Of a stretch of DNA of 64,000 nucleotides, positions 1 to 6,696 are shown piece after piece. How positions within the stretch are numbered: position 1 is the stretch's first letter; every line of letters begins with the position of its first letter. Both the position numbers and the translations under genes were made by a program. Origin of the DNA: Pelagibacterales bacterium SAG-MED29 (GTDB taxonomy: Bacteria; Pseudomonadota; Alphaproteobacteria; Pelagibacterales; Pelagibacteraceae); contig JACWDZ010000003.1 of assembly GCA_014653815.1 (NCBI GenBank), positions 31,466 through 95,465 of the forward strand. Direction: 5' to 3'. Under the pieces are notes generated by a model. The model ran no database searches. It saw only the letters and a program-made list of their open reading frames with translations, and was not told the origin of the DNA.

Positions 1-355
1 TAGAAAGAAATCTAATTGAAATTTTAATTGACTCATTTGAACTTTCACCGGTATACCAATCAGAAACTATCATTCCTCCAGAATAATCAACTGTAGTTAA
101 AGGTAGAAAATCTAAAATTTCTAAAGAAGCTCTCCACATTGGATTAGATGAACTAAATTCAAAGCTTCCTCCTCTTCTATTAAGAACATTTTTTAAAGAA
201 ACACCGCCACCTTCTTCAATGTTTTTTCTTGATCTTTCTGATCCTTTGATTGAAGTTTCTCTGGTGTCAACTTTTTTGGGCTTTAAAGCTCCGCAGGAAG
301 TCAATATTGTTAACATTGAAGAAACAATTAAAAAAAATCTTAAGTGTTTTCTCAT
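1..355 (-). CDS. DUF3576-type outer-membrane lipoprotein, partial
   Basis: The reading frame is open from an ATG at 355 to the window edge, so the C-terminus is missing. It starts with a short basic segment and a hydrophobic stretch ending in the lipobox LTSC, with the lipidated cysteine at residue 21. After the signal it has a charged segment with GGGVSLKNVLNRRGG and then a conserved-looking domain beginning FEFSSSNPMWRASLEILDFLPL, with DYSGG and DWYT further on. I recognise this as the DUF3576 family common in alphaproteobacteria, whose function is not established. Lipoprotein sorting suggests an inner- or outer-membrane anchored periplasmic protein. It is divergent from the porin gene and shares the 218-base region 356-573 with it. 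Family assignment is from memory of the motif pattern; lipoprotein status is seen directly. Confidence 0.75.
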   Translation of the reverse strand, partial: MRKHLRFFLIVSSMLTILTSCGALKPKKVDTRETSIKGSERSRKNIEEGGGVSLKNVLNRRGGSFEFSSSNPMWRASLEILDFLPLTTVDYSGGMIVSDWYTGESSNESIKISIRFLS

Positions 356-449
356 AATTATAGCTATGTTTATGCCATAGAATAAGTAAAAACAAAAAAA
401 TTGTTAAAATTTAGGAATTCCATTAAAAATAGAAAAACAAGATAATAAG

Positions 450-467
450 TGTTGTAATTTTACAACA
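450..467. promoter_or_regulatory. 18-bp inverted repeat between lipoprotein and porin genes
   Basis: Arms TGTTGTAA and TTACAACA are perfect 8-bp complements around a 2-base TT spacer. The site lies in the 218-base divergent region between the lipoprotein gene and the porin gene, about 107 bases before the porin start. The compact symmetry fits a dimeric repressor or activator site, for example of a Fur-family or MerR-like protein, but I cannot name the regulator. Confidence 0.45.
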
Positions 468-538
468 TGTCATCAATATAAATAGGGAATATAGAGTTTT
501 AAATTTAAAAAACCCTTTAAAATGCTAATTTTCCTCAC

Positions 539-555
539 GTTTTAATTATTAAAAC
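539..555. repeat. 17-bp palindrome in the porin leader
   Basis: GTTTTAAT-T-ATTAAAAC is a perfect inverted repeat with one central base. It ends 5 bases before the AAAGGA ribosome-binding site (561-566) of the porin gene, so in the mRNA it would form an A/U hairpin just upstream of the translation start. It could be an operator or a leader structure. With such AT-rich DNA a chance palindrome is also possible. Confidence 0.35.
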
Positions 556-573
556 TAAACAAAGGAAATAACA

Positions 574-1635
574 ATGAAAACAATAATGAAAACTTTATTC
601 GTTTCTATCGCTTCATTATCTTTAATGTTTTCCGTTAATGCTGGTGAACTAGGAGTATCTGGTTCAGCTAAAGCTACATACCACATTACACACGGAGACC
701 AGTCTGATAATACAATCGGTATTACAAACGAAATAAACTTCAAAGCAAGTGGTGAGATGGACAATGGTTATGCTTGGTCATACAACATGGCATTAGATCC
801 AACTACAGCTGGAACTGCTTCGTCAACAACGACGCCTGCAGCCGGTTCTGCACTTAACGATGATACATCAATAACATTAACTATGAATGACTTAGGTACT
901 GCTAAAATTTGTGTATCAACTTGTGGAAATAGTAAAGAATATGCTTTTGACCAATCAGCTTACACATCAATGACTGATACAGGTCTAAGTGAAGGTATTA
1001 ATTACCCAATCTCAGCATCTTCTTATTCTTCACTACAATATCACACACCAGAACTTCCTTTTGGAACGACTGCATCATATGCATACGGTCAAACAAAAGT
1101 GGGTGATGGTCAAAGTGGTAATGCACAAGCAGGTTCAAACGGAGACAACATCAGTGCTTATTCATTAGTGACTAAGCCAGTTGATGGTTTAACTCTATCT
1201 GCGTCTTACTTTGAAATCGAAGACTACGATGATGGTTTGACTAATGAAACTCAGTTGGATGAAGGTGGTGCTTACGGTATAGAATACGCTATAGCAAACT
1301 TTACAGTTGGTTATGGTAAATCATACAGAGCTCCTACAACTACTGCAGCAGTTTCTGCTGGAGCAAGTACAGTTGAGTTTTATGAAAACACAGGTATGTC
1401 TATAGGTTTTGCTGTTAATGATGAATTGTCAGTATCTTACACTACAGAAACTGGTGAAAGAAACTTCCAAACTTCAACTACAGCTACTTATGATATAGAT
1501 ATGAACTCTATTCAAGCTGCTTACTCATTAGGTGGTGCAACTTTATCAGTAGCAAGAGCTGATTACGACAATGTTAGCTATGTTAATGGTTCAGACGCAA
1601 GCGAAACAATTATCGCATTAAACTTTGCATTCTAA
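574..1635 (+). CDS. Outer-membrane porin, Gram-negative general type
   Basis: A 353-residue protein with a classic signal peptide (MKTIMKTLF, a hydrophobic core, cleavage after the VNA near residue 23) followed by alternating short amphipathic strands and Gly/Asn/Asp/Thr-rich loops. It ends in LNFAF: the terminal phenylalanine is the usual recognition signal for the BAM barrel-assembly machinery. This is the pattern of the Porin_4 type porins that let small solutes cross the outer membrane. Two cysteines at 113 and 117 (CVSTC) could form a small disulphide loop, which is unusual for a porin. The start at 574 is supported by AAAGGA 8 bases upstream. The codon choice is more GC-rich and regular than that of neighbouring genes, consistent with high expression, and a strong terminator follows. 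Substrate preference cannot be told. Confidence 0.88.
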   Translation: MKTIMKTLFVSIASLSLMFSVNAGELGVSGSAKATYHITHGDQSDNTIGITNEINFKASGEMDNGYAWSYNMALDPTTAGTASSTTTPAAGSALNDDTSITLTMNDLGTAKICVSTCGNSKEYAFDQSAYTSMTDTGLSEGINYPISASSYSSLQYHTPELPFGTTASYAYGQTKVGDGQSGNAQAGSNGDNISAYSLVTKPVDGLTLSASYFEIEDYDDGLTNETQLDEGGAYGIEYAIANFTVGYGKSYRAPTTTAAVSAGASTVEFYENTGMSIGFAVNDELSVSYTTETGERNFQTSTTATYDIDMNSIQAAYSLGGATLSVARADYDNVSYVNGSDASETIIALNFAF

Positions 1636-1658
1636 TTAGTTAGTTAGTTAATAAAATT

Positions 1659-1690
1659 AAAAGGGGCGAATTTTTCGCCCCTTTTTTTTT
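1659..1690 (+). terminator. Rho-independent terminator of the porin gene
   Basis: A 12-bp stem (AAAAGGGGCGAA with TTCGCCCCTTTT) around a TTT loop, with a T run to 1690, 23 bases after the porin stop codon. The six consecutive G/C pairs make it the strongest intrinsic terminator in the window. Read from the other strand it has a broken U tract and could weakly end the convergent ThiE-like gene as well. Confidence 0.93.
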
Positions 1691-1713
1691 GTCTTAATTC
1701 ATTATTTATTTAA

Positions 1714-2289
1714 TCAAAAACAGCGTCTTGAAAAAATAATTGGTTTTTTTATTATTTCTGAAGATAAAGCAATGGAGTCACATTTAACCGTACTAAGCTT
1801 ATTTAAATTTGACAACTTTATTCCTCCAAGAGGGACGAGATTTTCTTTTCTAGATAACTTTAAAAGATTAAATTTTACTACACCCAGAAATCCTTTTTTA
1901 TATTTGTAAGATGTTTCAAACAATCGTGAAAAAATAATACTAGAGCAACCTTGCAATTTTTTTATGTTAAGTTCTTTAATATTATGCGCAGATCCGATTA
2001 TTCTAAAATTAAGATTTCTTAAATGGGTAATTTTAAGATTTTTATTATAAGCCGATATGTATATGCCATCTGCTTTTAAAGTTTTTGTCAATTTTAAGTT
2101 GTTAGAAACATAAAAATCTATATTTCTAGTTTTACAGATTTTTCTAAATTGCATTAATTTTTCTATATTTTCAGCTATATTTTTAGATCTATAAATTATG
2201 GAGAATTTATTAGAATTTTTTATATTTTTTAAATCTATATCTCTGATACTTTCTATTATAAAAAAATATTTATTTTTAAAGACAAACAT
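1714..2289 (-). CDS. ThiE/TenI-like TIM-barrel protein
   Basis: A 191-residue protein resembling thiamine phosphate synthase (ThiE) or its regulator-like relative TenI. Recognisable stretches are ADGIYIS, FRIIGSAHN, SSIIFSRLFETS, LVPLGGIKL and the closing DSIALSSEI, which follow the order of strands in ThiE/TenI barrels. Authentic ThiE couples HMP pyrophosphate to thiazole phosphate in thiamine synthesis. Several phosphate and pyrimidine-binding positions look eroded and the protein is somewhat short, so enzymatic activity is uncertain. The start codon ATG on the minus strand directly abuts the ATG of the YggS gene on the plus strand (CATATG), leaving no intergenic promoter space. It converges on the porin terminator. 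Confidence 0.6.
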   Translation of the reverse strand: MFVFKNKYFFIIESIRDIDLKNIKNSNKFSIIYRSKNIAENIEKLMQFRKICKTRNIDFYVSNNLKLTKTLKADGIYISAYNKNLKITHLRNLNFRIIGSAHNIKELNIKKLQGCSSIIFSRLFETSYKYKKGFLGVVKFNLLKLSRKENLVPLGGIKLSNLNKLSTVKCDSIALSSEIIKKPIIFSRRCF

Positions 2290-2940
2290 ATGAGCATCAT
2301 AGTTGAAAGATTTAATAAAATAAAATCTAATATTGAAAAAGTTTCTAGTTATACTTCAAGAACGATAATTGCAGTAAGCAAAACATTTTCGTTGGATCAC
2401 ATTATGCCACTAATTGATTATGGTCATATGCATTATGGTGAAAACAAAGTTCAAGAGGCTGAAGTAAAGTGGTCACAAATAAAAAGCAAAAATAAGGATT
2501 TAAAACTTCATATGATTGGAAAGTTACAGAGTAACAAAGCAAAAAAGGCTGTTCAAATTTTCGATTATATACATTCTTTGGATAGTCAAAAGCTTGCAGA
2601 TGTTTTAGCCAACAGCCAGGAAAATATAAATAAATCTATTAAATATTTTATTCAAGTTAATTTAGGAAATGAAATTCAAAAATCAGGTATCCCCTATAAT
2701 GAGGTAGATGCTTTTTATAATTATTGTGTTAAAGAAAAAAATTTGAACGTTTTAGGTTTAATGGCTATACCACCTAATGATAATAAATCTGAAGAATATT
2801 TTAAAAGTATATCAGAGCTGAATGCTTCTCTTGGTTTGAAAAATTTAAGCATTGGAATGTCATCAGATTATATGGAAGCCATTAATTATAAATCCACTCA
2901 TTTAAGAATAGGTAGTTCAATATTTGGCGAGAGATCCTAA
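2290..2940 (+). CDS. yggS: YggS/PROSC-family PLP-binding protein
   Basis: A 216-residue single-domain protein of the pyridoxal-phosphate homeostasis family (YggS, PLPBP). The PLP lysine is expected at K31 in IIAVSKTFS; HYGENKVQEAE, LHMIGKLQSNK and the phosphate-binding LSIGMSSDYMEAI match the family in order. It holds PLP in an alanine-racemase-like barrel and buffers vitamin B6 and amino-acid metabolism in the cytosol; no catalytic reaction is established. It begins exactly where the ThiE-like gene begins on the other strand and its stop overlaps by 4 bases the convergent L,D-transpeptidase gene. No Shine-Dalgarno is visible, so the message may be leaderless or start inside the ThiE-like gene. 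Confidence 0.92.
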   Translation: MSIIVERFNKIKSNIEKVSSYTSRTIIAVSKTFSLDHIMPLIDYGHMHYGENKVQEAEVKWSQIKSKNKDLKLHMIGKLQSNKAKKAVQIFDYIHSLDSQKLADVLANSQENINKSIKYFIQVNLGNEIQKSGIPYNEVDAFYNYCVKEKNLNVLGLMAIPPNDNKSEEYFKSISELNASLGLKNLSIGMSSDYMEAINYKSTHLRIGSSIFGERS

Positions 2941-3428
2941 TTAATATTTACTATTGTCGACTTATTAATTTTTTTAACTATTATCTTTAAATTTCTTTTG
3001 CTAACAGCAATGCATCCTAATGTGCTTTTATAATTTTTTCTCGCTACATGAATAAAGATTGCGCTACCTTTACCCTTACGAATTGGATTTATGTTATAAT
3101 CTAAAACTAAAATTATGTCGTAAGTGTTGTCTTTTCTATAAAGTTTTTCTGCACTACCTTTAAAGGGAAACTTAATTAATTTATTATATTTTTTTGATTT
3201 TGGATCATCACACCAGCCCATCTCACTTTTAATAGAAAGTTTGTTAATTTTGCACTTAAAATGCGGCATACGGTCTTTACGATATAAAATAGTTCTAATT
3301 TTAAATTTACCTATTGGTGTTATTTTATCACCTTCTCTTTTTTTATTTCCAATTCCTCTTTTACCAATCGCACATTTTATTCTATACTTGTCTAAAGTAA
3401 GTTTTTTATTTTTTATAAATATATGCAT
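2937..3428 (-). CDS. L,D-transpeptidase (YkuD) family protein
   Basis: A 163-residue protein consisting almost only of a YkuD catalytic domain. The signature HVARKNYKSTLGC places catalytic His at 127 and Cys at 139. Upstream KREGDKITPIGKFKI matches the domain's first conserved block. In characterised members the enzyme makes 3-3 cross-links in peptidoglycan or attaches lipoproteins. There is no clear signal peptide or membrane segment, odd for a periplasmic enzyme; small YkuD proteins of this kind are common in alphaproteobacteria and their location is unclear. The start codon overlaps that of the next plus-strand gene within ATGCAT, and the stop overlaps the YggS gene by 4 bases. Confidence 0.88.
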   Translation of the reverse strand: MHIFIKNKKLTLDKYRIKCAIGKRGIGNKKREGDKITPIGKFKIRTILYRKDRMPHFKCKINKLSIKSEMGWCDDPKSKKYNKLIKFPFKGSAEKLYRKDNTYDIILVLDYNINPIRKGKGSAIFIHVARKNYKSTLGCIAVSKRNLKIIVKKINKSTIVNIN

Positions 3429-4049
3429 AAAATAAATGTTTTATCTTTTGGGTCGAACAATTTTAACACTTCACTAGAGGAACTTAAAGATCATTTAAAT
3501 TTTAAATTAACAACAGTTAATACAAATGTAGATTCAAAATCTTTTGACAGTTATGATGTTTTATTTTGCCATCAAGATTTTTTCAATAGTAATCCATCTA
3601 TGGAGATTTTTAAAAAATCTAATAAGATAAAAATTTTAGCTTATAATTCGGATAAAGAAAAATCATATATATTTGATGATAAAATATTTTTGCCTACAAA
3701 ATTTAAAGAAATTAATCAAATAATTGAAAATTCAGTGGTAAAGAAGAATTTTTCCAAAAACTCCTCTATTAAAATTAAAGATTACATTTTAGATAAGAAT
3801 GAGAAAAAATTATTAAGAGATAATAATTACATATTTTTAACAGAAAAAGAAATTCAACTCTTGGAACTTTTTTTAAGTTATAACAAACCTATAAGTAAAA
3901 ATAAAATTTTAGATGAAGTTTGGAAATACTCGGAAGATGCTGACACTCATACAGTTGAAACACATATTTATAGATTGAGAAAAAAGATTAAATCAAAATT
4001 TTTAGATGAAGATTTTATTTTAAATAATAAAATTGGTTATTTATTATGA
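3423..4049 (+). CDS. Orphan OmpR/PhoB-type winged-helix regulator with degenerate receiver
   Basis: A 208-residue protein. The C-terminal third is a PhoB-type winged helix: FLTEKEIQLLELFLS, ISKNKILDEVW and HTVETHIYRLRKKIKSK are the usual helix-wing blocks. The N-terminal 110 residues have the strand spacing of a receiver but lack the acidic pair after strand 1, and the phosphorylation position reads DVLFCH instead of a DLxxxD pattern. It is therefore unlikely to be phosphorylated by a kinase, and no kinase gene is adjacent. It probably acts as a DNA-binding regulator working by expression level or an unknown ligand. Its TGA stop overlaps the ATG of the ArfA-like gene (ATGA), which suggests co-translation of the two. 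Confidence 0.8.
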   Translation: MHKINVLSFGSNNFNTSLEELKDHLNFKLTTVNTNVDSKSFDSYDVLFCHQDFFNSNPSMEIFKKSNKIKILAYNSDKEKSYIFDDKIFLPTKFKEINQIIENSVVKKNFSKNSSIKIKDYILDKNEKKLLRDNNYIFLTEKEIQLLELFLSYNKPISKNKILDEVWKYSEDADTHTVETHIYRLRKKIKSKFLDEDFILNNKIGYLL

Positions 4050-4153
4050 AAAAAAGAAACAAGATAGCTTTGGATTTATTTACCACAAAGTATCGTAAAC
4101 GTGTTGTGAAGCCTAAAAAAGGAAAAGGTAGTTTTAAAAGAAGAAAGAAATAA
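4046..4153 (+). CDS. arfA: Minimal ArfA-like ribosome-rescue peptide
   Basis: A 35-residue, very basic peptide. Aligned without gaps to residues 14-44 of Escherichia coli ArfA as I remember it, 15 of 31 positions are identical, including the diagnostic KKGKGS and the RxRV before it; F/Y swaps account for two more. ArfA enters the empty mRNA channel of ribosomes stalled on non-stop messages and recruits release factor 2. The peptide ends just after the basic KGKGS tail and lacks the C-terminal segment of E. coli ArfA that is normally removed or destabilising. It overlaps the winged-helix gene by ATGA, so it likely shares its message. It is convergent with the kinase gene, one base away. The alternative of a small basic ribosomal protein fits less well. 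Confidence 0.8.
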   Translation: MKKRNKIALDLFTTKYRKRVVKPKKGKGSFKRRKK

Positions 4154-4154
4154 T

Positions 4155-5084
4155 TTAGTTTAGGCGAGCACCAATTTTTTGAATTATTTTTGAAGACATT
4201 TCAGTACCTTTATTCAAACTTTCTTTGAGAGTTAGATTATTTACATAGCCATGTAAAAAACCTGCAGCAAAAAGATCACCAGCCCCAGTTAAGTCTACAA
4301 TTTTAAGATTTTTTTTAATCTCACACTCTACTACTTCATTGCCTTGGATAGCAGCTGCCCCTTTTTCTCCTCTGGTAATAATAATTAATTTTTCTTGTTG
4401 TTGTGAAAATTTAATAACTTCATCAAAACTTTTTGCGCCAATCAAAGTCATGATTTCTTGTTCATTTGCAAATGTAATGTCTAACTTATTTTGAACTAAA
4501 TTTAAAAAATGTGGTTTATGTCTTTCTACGCAAAATAAATCAGATAGAGACATAGCAACTTTATTTGAATGTTGTATTGCCTTATCAAAAGCTTTTTTGG
4601 GTTCACCCTCATCCCATAGATAGCCTTCAAGAAATAAAATTTCACTGTTTTTTATTGCAATAGCGTTTATATCATTTTCATTAATCTTTCCTGCTGTTCC
4701 TAGGAAAGTACACATTGTTCTTTCAGAGTCAGGTGTAATTAATATTAAACAAGTTCCAGTAGGTAGTGTTTCCTTTTTTTTAGAATAAAAATATTGAACA
4801 TTTTCTTTTTTTAAACCTTCTTCATATTTACCACCTAATTCATCATTACTTATTTTCCCTATAAATCCTACTTTATCTCCAAGTTGTGAAAGACCAACAA
4901 TTGTATTTGCAACTGAGCCGCCAGAAACTGTTTCTTCAATTTTAAGATTTGATAATAATTTTTTAAATTCTGACTCGTTTACAAGTTTCATTGTGCTTTT
5001 CGTCAATTTATTATTTTTCAGAAAATCATCATTAACTTTGCAGATAACATCAACGATTGCGTTTCCAATTCCTATAATTTTCAT
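4155..5084 (-). CDS. PfkB-family kinase, adenosine kinase-like
   Basis: A 309-residue ribokinase-fold protein. The N-terminus GIGNAIVDVIC, the SGGSVANTIVGLSQLG block and the C-terminal DLTGAGDLFAAGFLHGY (PfkB signature 2 with the catalytic Asp) are all present. The pattern, including TPDSERTMCTFLGTAG, matches the alphaproteobacterial group usually annotated as adenosine kinase, which would phosphorylate adenosine to AMP. That would fit with S-adenosylhomocysteine hydrolase (ahcY at the right end) producing adenosine, although a sugar substrate cannot be excluded. It lies 3 bases downstream of nth and probably forms one transcript with nth and dapB. Confidence 0.85.
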   Translation of the reverse strand: MKIIGIGNAIVDVICKVNDDFLKNNKLTKSTMKLVNESEFKKLLSNLKIEETVSGGSVANTIVGLSQLGDKVGFIGKISNDELGGKYEEGLKKENVQYFYSKKKETLPTGTCLILITPDSERTMCTFLGTAGKINENDINAIAIKNSEILFLEGYLWDEGEPKKAFDKAIQHSNKVAMSLSDLFCVERHKPHFLNLVQNKLDITFANEQEIMTLIGAKSFDEVIKFSQQQEKLIIITRGEKGAAAIQGNEVVECEIKKNLKIVDLTGAGDLFAAGFLHGYVNNLTLKESLNKGTEMSSKIIQKIGARLN

Positions 5085-5087
5085 TTT

Positions 5088-5741
5088 TTAAGCTTTTTTT
5101 GTTTTAATTGGTTTTTTTCTTTTTGGATAACAGCTTCTACAAATTTTACAAGCTATACCGTAACATTCCCTAGCTTGACAATATTCTCTTCCATACCAAA
5201 TTATCTGAAGATGAAGTTTATTCCATGATTTTTTGGGAAATAGTCTTTTTAAATCTTTTTCAGTCTGAACAACATTTTTACCATTGGTTAAACCCCATCT
5301 TTGTGCCAATCGATGAATATGAGTATCAACTGGAAAAGCAGGGTAACCAAATCCTTGAGACATTACTACACTGGCTGTTTTATGTCCTACTCCGTGTAAT
5401 TTTTCGAGGTCTTCAAAATTTCCAGGCACCTTTCCTCCATGTTTCTCTACTAATTGTCTTGAGAGCAAATATACACTTTTAGCTTTTCTTTTAAAAAAAC
5501 CCGTGCTTCTAATTAATTTTTCAATTTTTTTTCTTCCTAATTTAACAAAGTGCTCTGGCTTGTTATATTTTGGATATATTTTTCTTGTTGCTTTATTTAC
5601 ATTCACATCTGTAGTTTGTGCAGATAAAGCAACTGAGACTAACAAAGTAAATAAATTTCTATGCTTTAAAGGCACTTGAACACTAGGATAAGTTTTATTT
5701 AAAATCCGAAGGATATTTTTAGACTTTTCCTTATTATTCAC
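5088..5741 (-). CDS. nth: Endonuclease III, DNA base-excision glycosylase/lyase
   Basis: A 217-residue helix-hairpin-helix DNA glycosylase. LHGVGHKTASVV holds the catalytic lysine K121 and FPVDTHIHRLAQRWG holds the catalytic aspartate D139, at the same positions as in E. coli Nth. It removes oxidised pyrimidines and nicks the abasic site. The C-terminal 4Fe-4S loop is odd: cysteines at 188, 193, 198, 201 and 204 (spacings 4, 4, 2, 2) instead of the classical C-X6-C-X2-C-X5-C. It still offers four ligands, so a cluster is plausible but its geometry differs. The N-terminus KNILRILNKTYP is normal. It sits between dapB and the kinase in a tight minus-strand run. Confidence 0.95.
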   Translation of the reverse strand: MNNKEKSKNILRILNKTYPSVQVPLKHRNLFTLLVSVALSAQTTDVNVNKATRKIYPKYNKPEHFVKLGRKKIEKLIRSTGFFKRKAKSVYLLSRQLVEKHGGKVPGNFEDLEKLHGVGHKTASVVMSQGFGYPAFPVDTHIHRLAQRWGLTNGKNVVQTEKDLKRLFPKKSWNKLHLQIIWYGREYCQARECYGIACKICRSCYPKRKKPIKTKKA

Positions 5742-5747
5742 TGCAAT

Positions 5748-6524
5748 TTATTTAAAATTTAAAACGTTTCTCATTGAATATAAGCCAGGTTTTTTGCTTA
5801 TTATCCATCTTGCTGCAGTTAATGCGCCTTCAGCAAAAAGCCCTCTGTCAAAAGATTCATGATTTAAAGAAACTATTTCTTTCCCACTTGAAAAAGAAAC
5901 TTTATGTTTGCCTATAATCGAGCCTTTTCTCAATGAATTAAAATTAATTTTTTTACCGTAAGGAAAAGATTTTTTATTAAGATATTTTTTTCCCATTAAT
6001 CTATAAAAATCTTTATTTTTTCCTACAGCTATACCTTTACCGAGCATTAAAGCTGTTCCTGAAGGGTGATCTTTCTTGTGCTTGTGGTGAATTTCAAAAA
6101 CTTTACTTAAAAAATTACTATCAAGTGATTTTGAAGCTATTTCAGTTAAATACATTAATAGATTTACTCCTAAACTCATATTTCCAGCTTTAAGTATAGG
6201 AATTTTTTTTGAATACTTTTTAATTATATTTTCTTCTCTTTTAGTGAAACCAGTTGTTCCTATAATTACTTTTTTTTTTAATTTTTTTGCAATTTTTAAA
6301 ACTTCTAAAGTGCATGTAGGCACTGTAAAATCTATTATTACATTTGCTTTTTTGAATGCATTCTCAGTATTTAAATTAGGCCTAATACCCATTATTTTTT
6401 TATTTATAATTTTATTTTCAGTTAGAGATACTAGTTTAAAATTTTTATTTCCTTTTGAGGATTTGATGAGTTGTTGACCCATCCTTCCCATACAACCAGT
6501 TATTGCTAAATTAATTTTTTTCAT
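5748..6524 (-). CDS. dapB: 4-hydroxy-tetrahydrodipicolinate reductase
   Basis: About 258 residues. The N-terminal AITGCMGRMGQQL is the nucleotide-binding GxxGxxG, IGTTGFTK is the family's second block, and IHHKHKKDHPSGTAL is the DapB signature with the catalytic His and Lys. It reduces the cyclic precursor of diaminopimelate and lysine, feeding peptidoglycan and protein synthesis. I start it at the ATG at 6524 rather than the TTG one codon upstream, because that ATG overlaps by one base the stop of the small membrane-protein gene (TGATG), a typical coupling arrangement. Synteny with dnaJ-dnaK on the same strand is common in alphaproteobacteria. Confidence 0.96.
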   Translation of the reverse strand: MKKINLAITGCMGRMGQQLIKSSKGNKNFKLVSLTENKIINKKIMGIRPNLNTENAFKKANVIIDFTVPTCTLEVLKIAKKLKKKVIIGTTGFTKREENIIKKYSKKIPILKAGNMSLGVNLLMYLTEIASKSLDSNFLSKVFEIHHKHKKDHPSGTALMLGKGIAVGKNKDFYRLMGKKYLNKKSFPYGKKINFNSLRKGSIIGKHKVSFSSGKEIVSLNHESFDRGLFAEGALTAARWIISKKPGLYSMRNVLNFK

Positions 6525-6691
6525 CAATATACAAGATTAATAATTACAATAATAATAAGAACAATTACAGCCCAAATAGATAAATTTTTTAAAATTTTTT
6601 TTATCTTATTATTTGTCGATAAAAATGAAGGTAAGATTAAAATTAATACTGCAATTAAAAATATTGCAGACATTATTTGTTCAGTTTCCAT
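6524..6691 (-). CDS. Small two-helix membrane protein (55 residues)
   Basis: A short frame between dnaJ and dapB, starting ATG at 6691 and ending in TGA overlapping the dapB start. Residues 7-24 (MSAIFLIAVLILILPSFL) and about 38-54 (LSIWAVIVLIIIVIINLVY region) are hydrophobic, separated by a basic loop TNNKIKKILKN; the layout predicts a hairpin in the inner membrane with the loop in the cytosol. I do not recognise a family and assign no function. Support comes from the absence of stops, the one-base overlap with dapB, the close spacing to dnaJ, and the fact that it fills an otherwise unexplained 170-base gap in a genome with almost no gaps. Confidence 0.65.
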   Translation of the reverse strand: METEQIMSAIFLIAVLILILPSFLSTNNKIKKILKNLSIWAVIVLIIIVIINLVY

Positions 6692-6696
6692 TTAAT

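Noticed and set aside
3241..3435. 64-codon hydrophobic plus-strand frame
   Set aside because: Antisense to the L,D-transpeptidase start; shadow of lysine-rich coding on the other strand.
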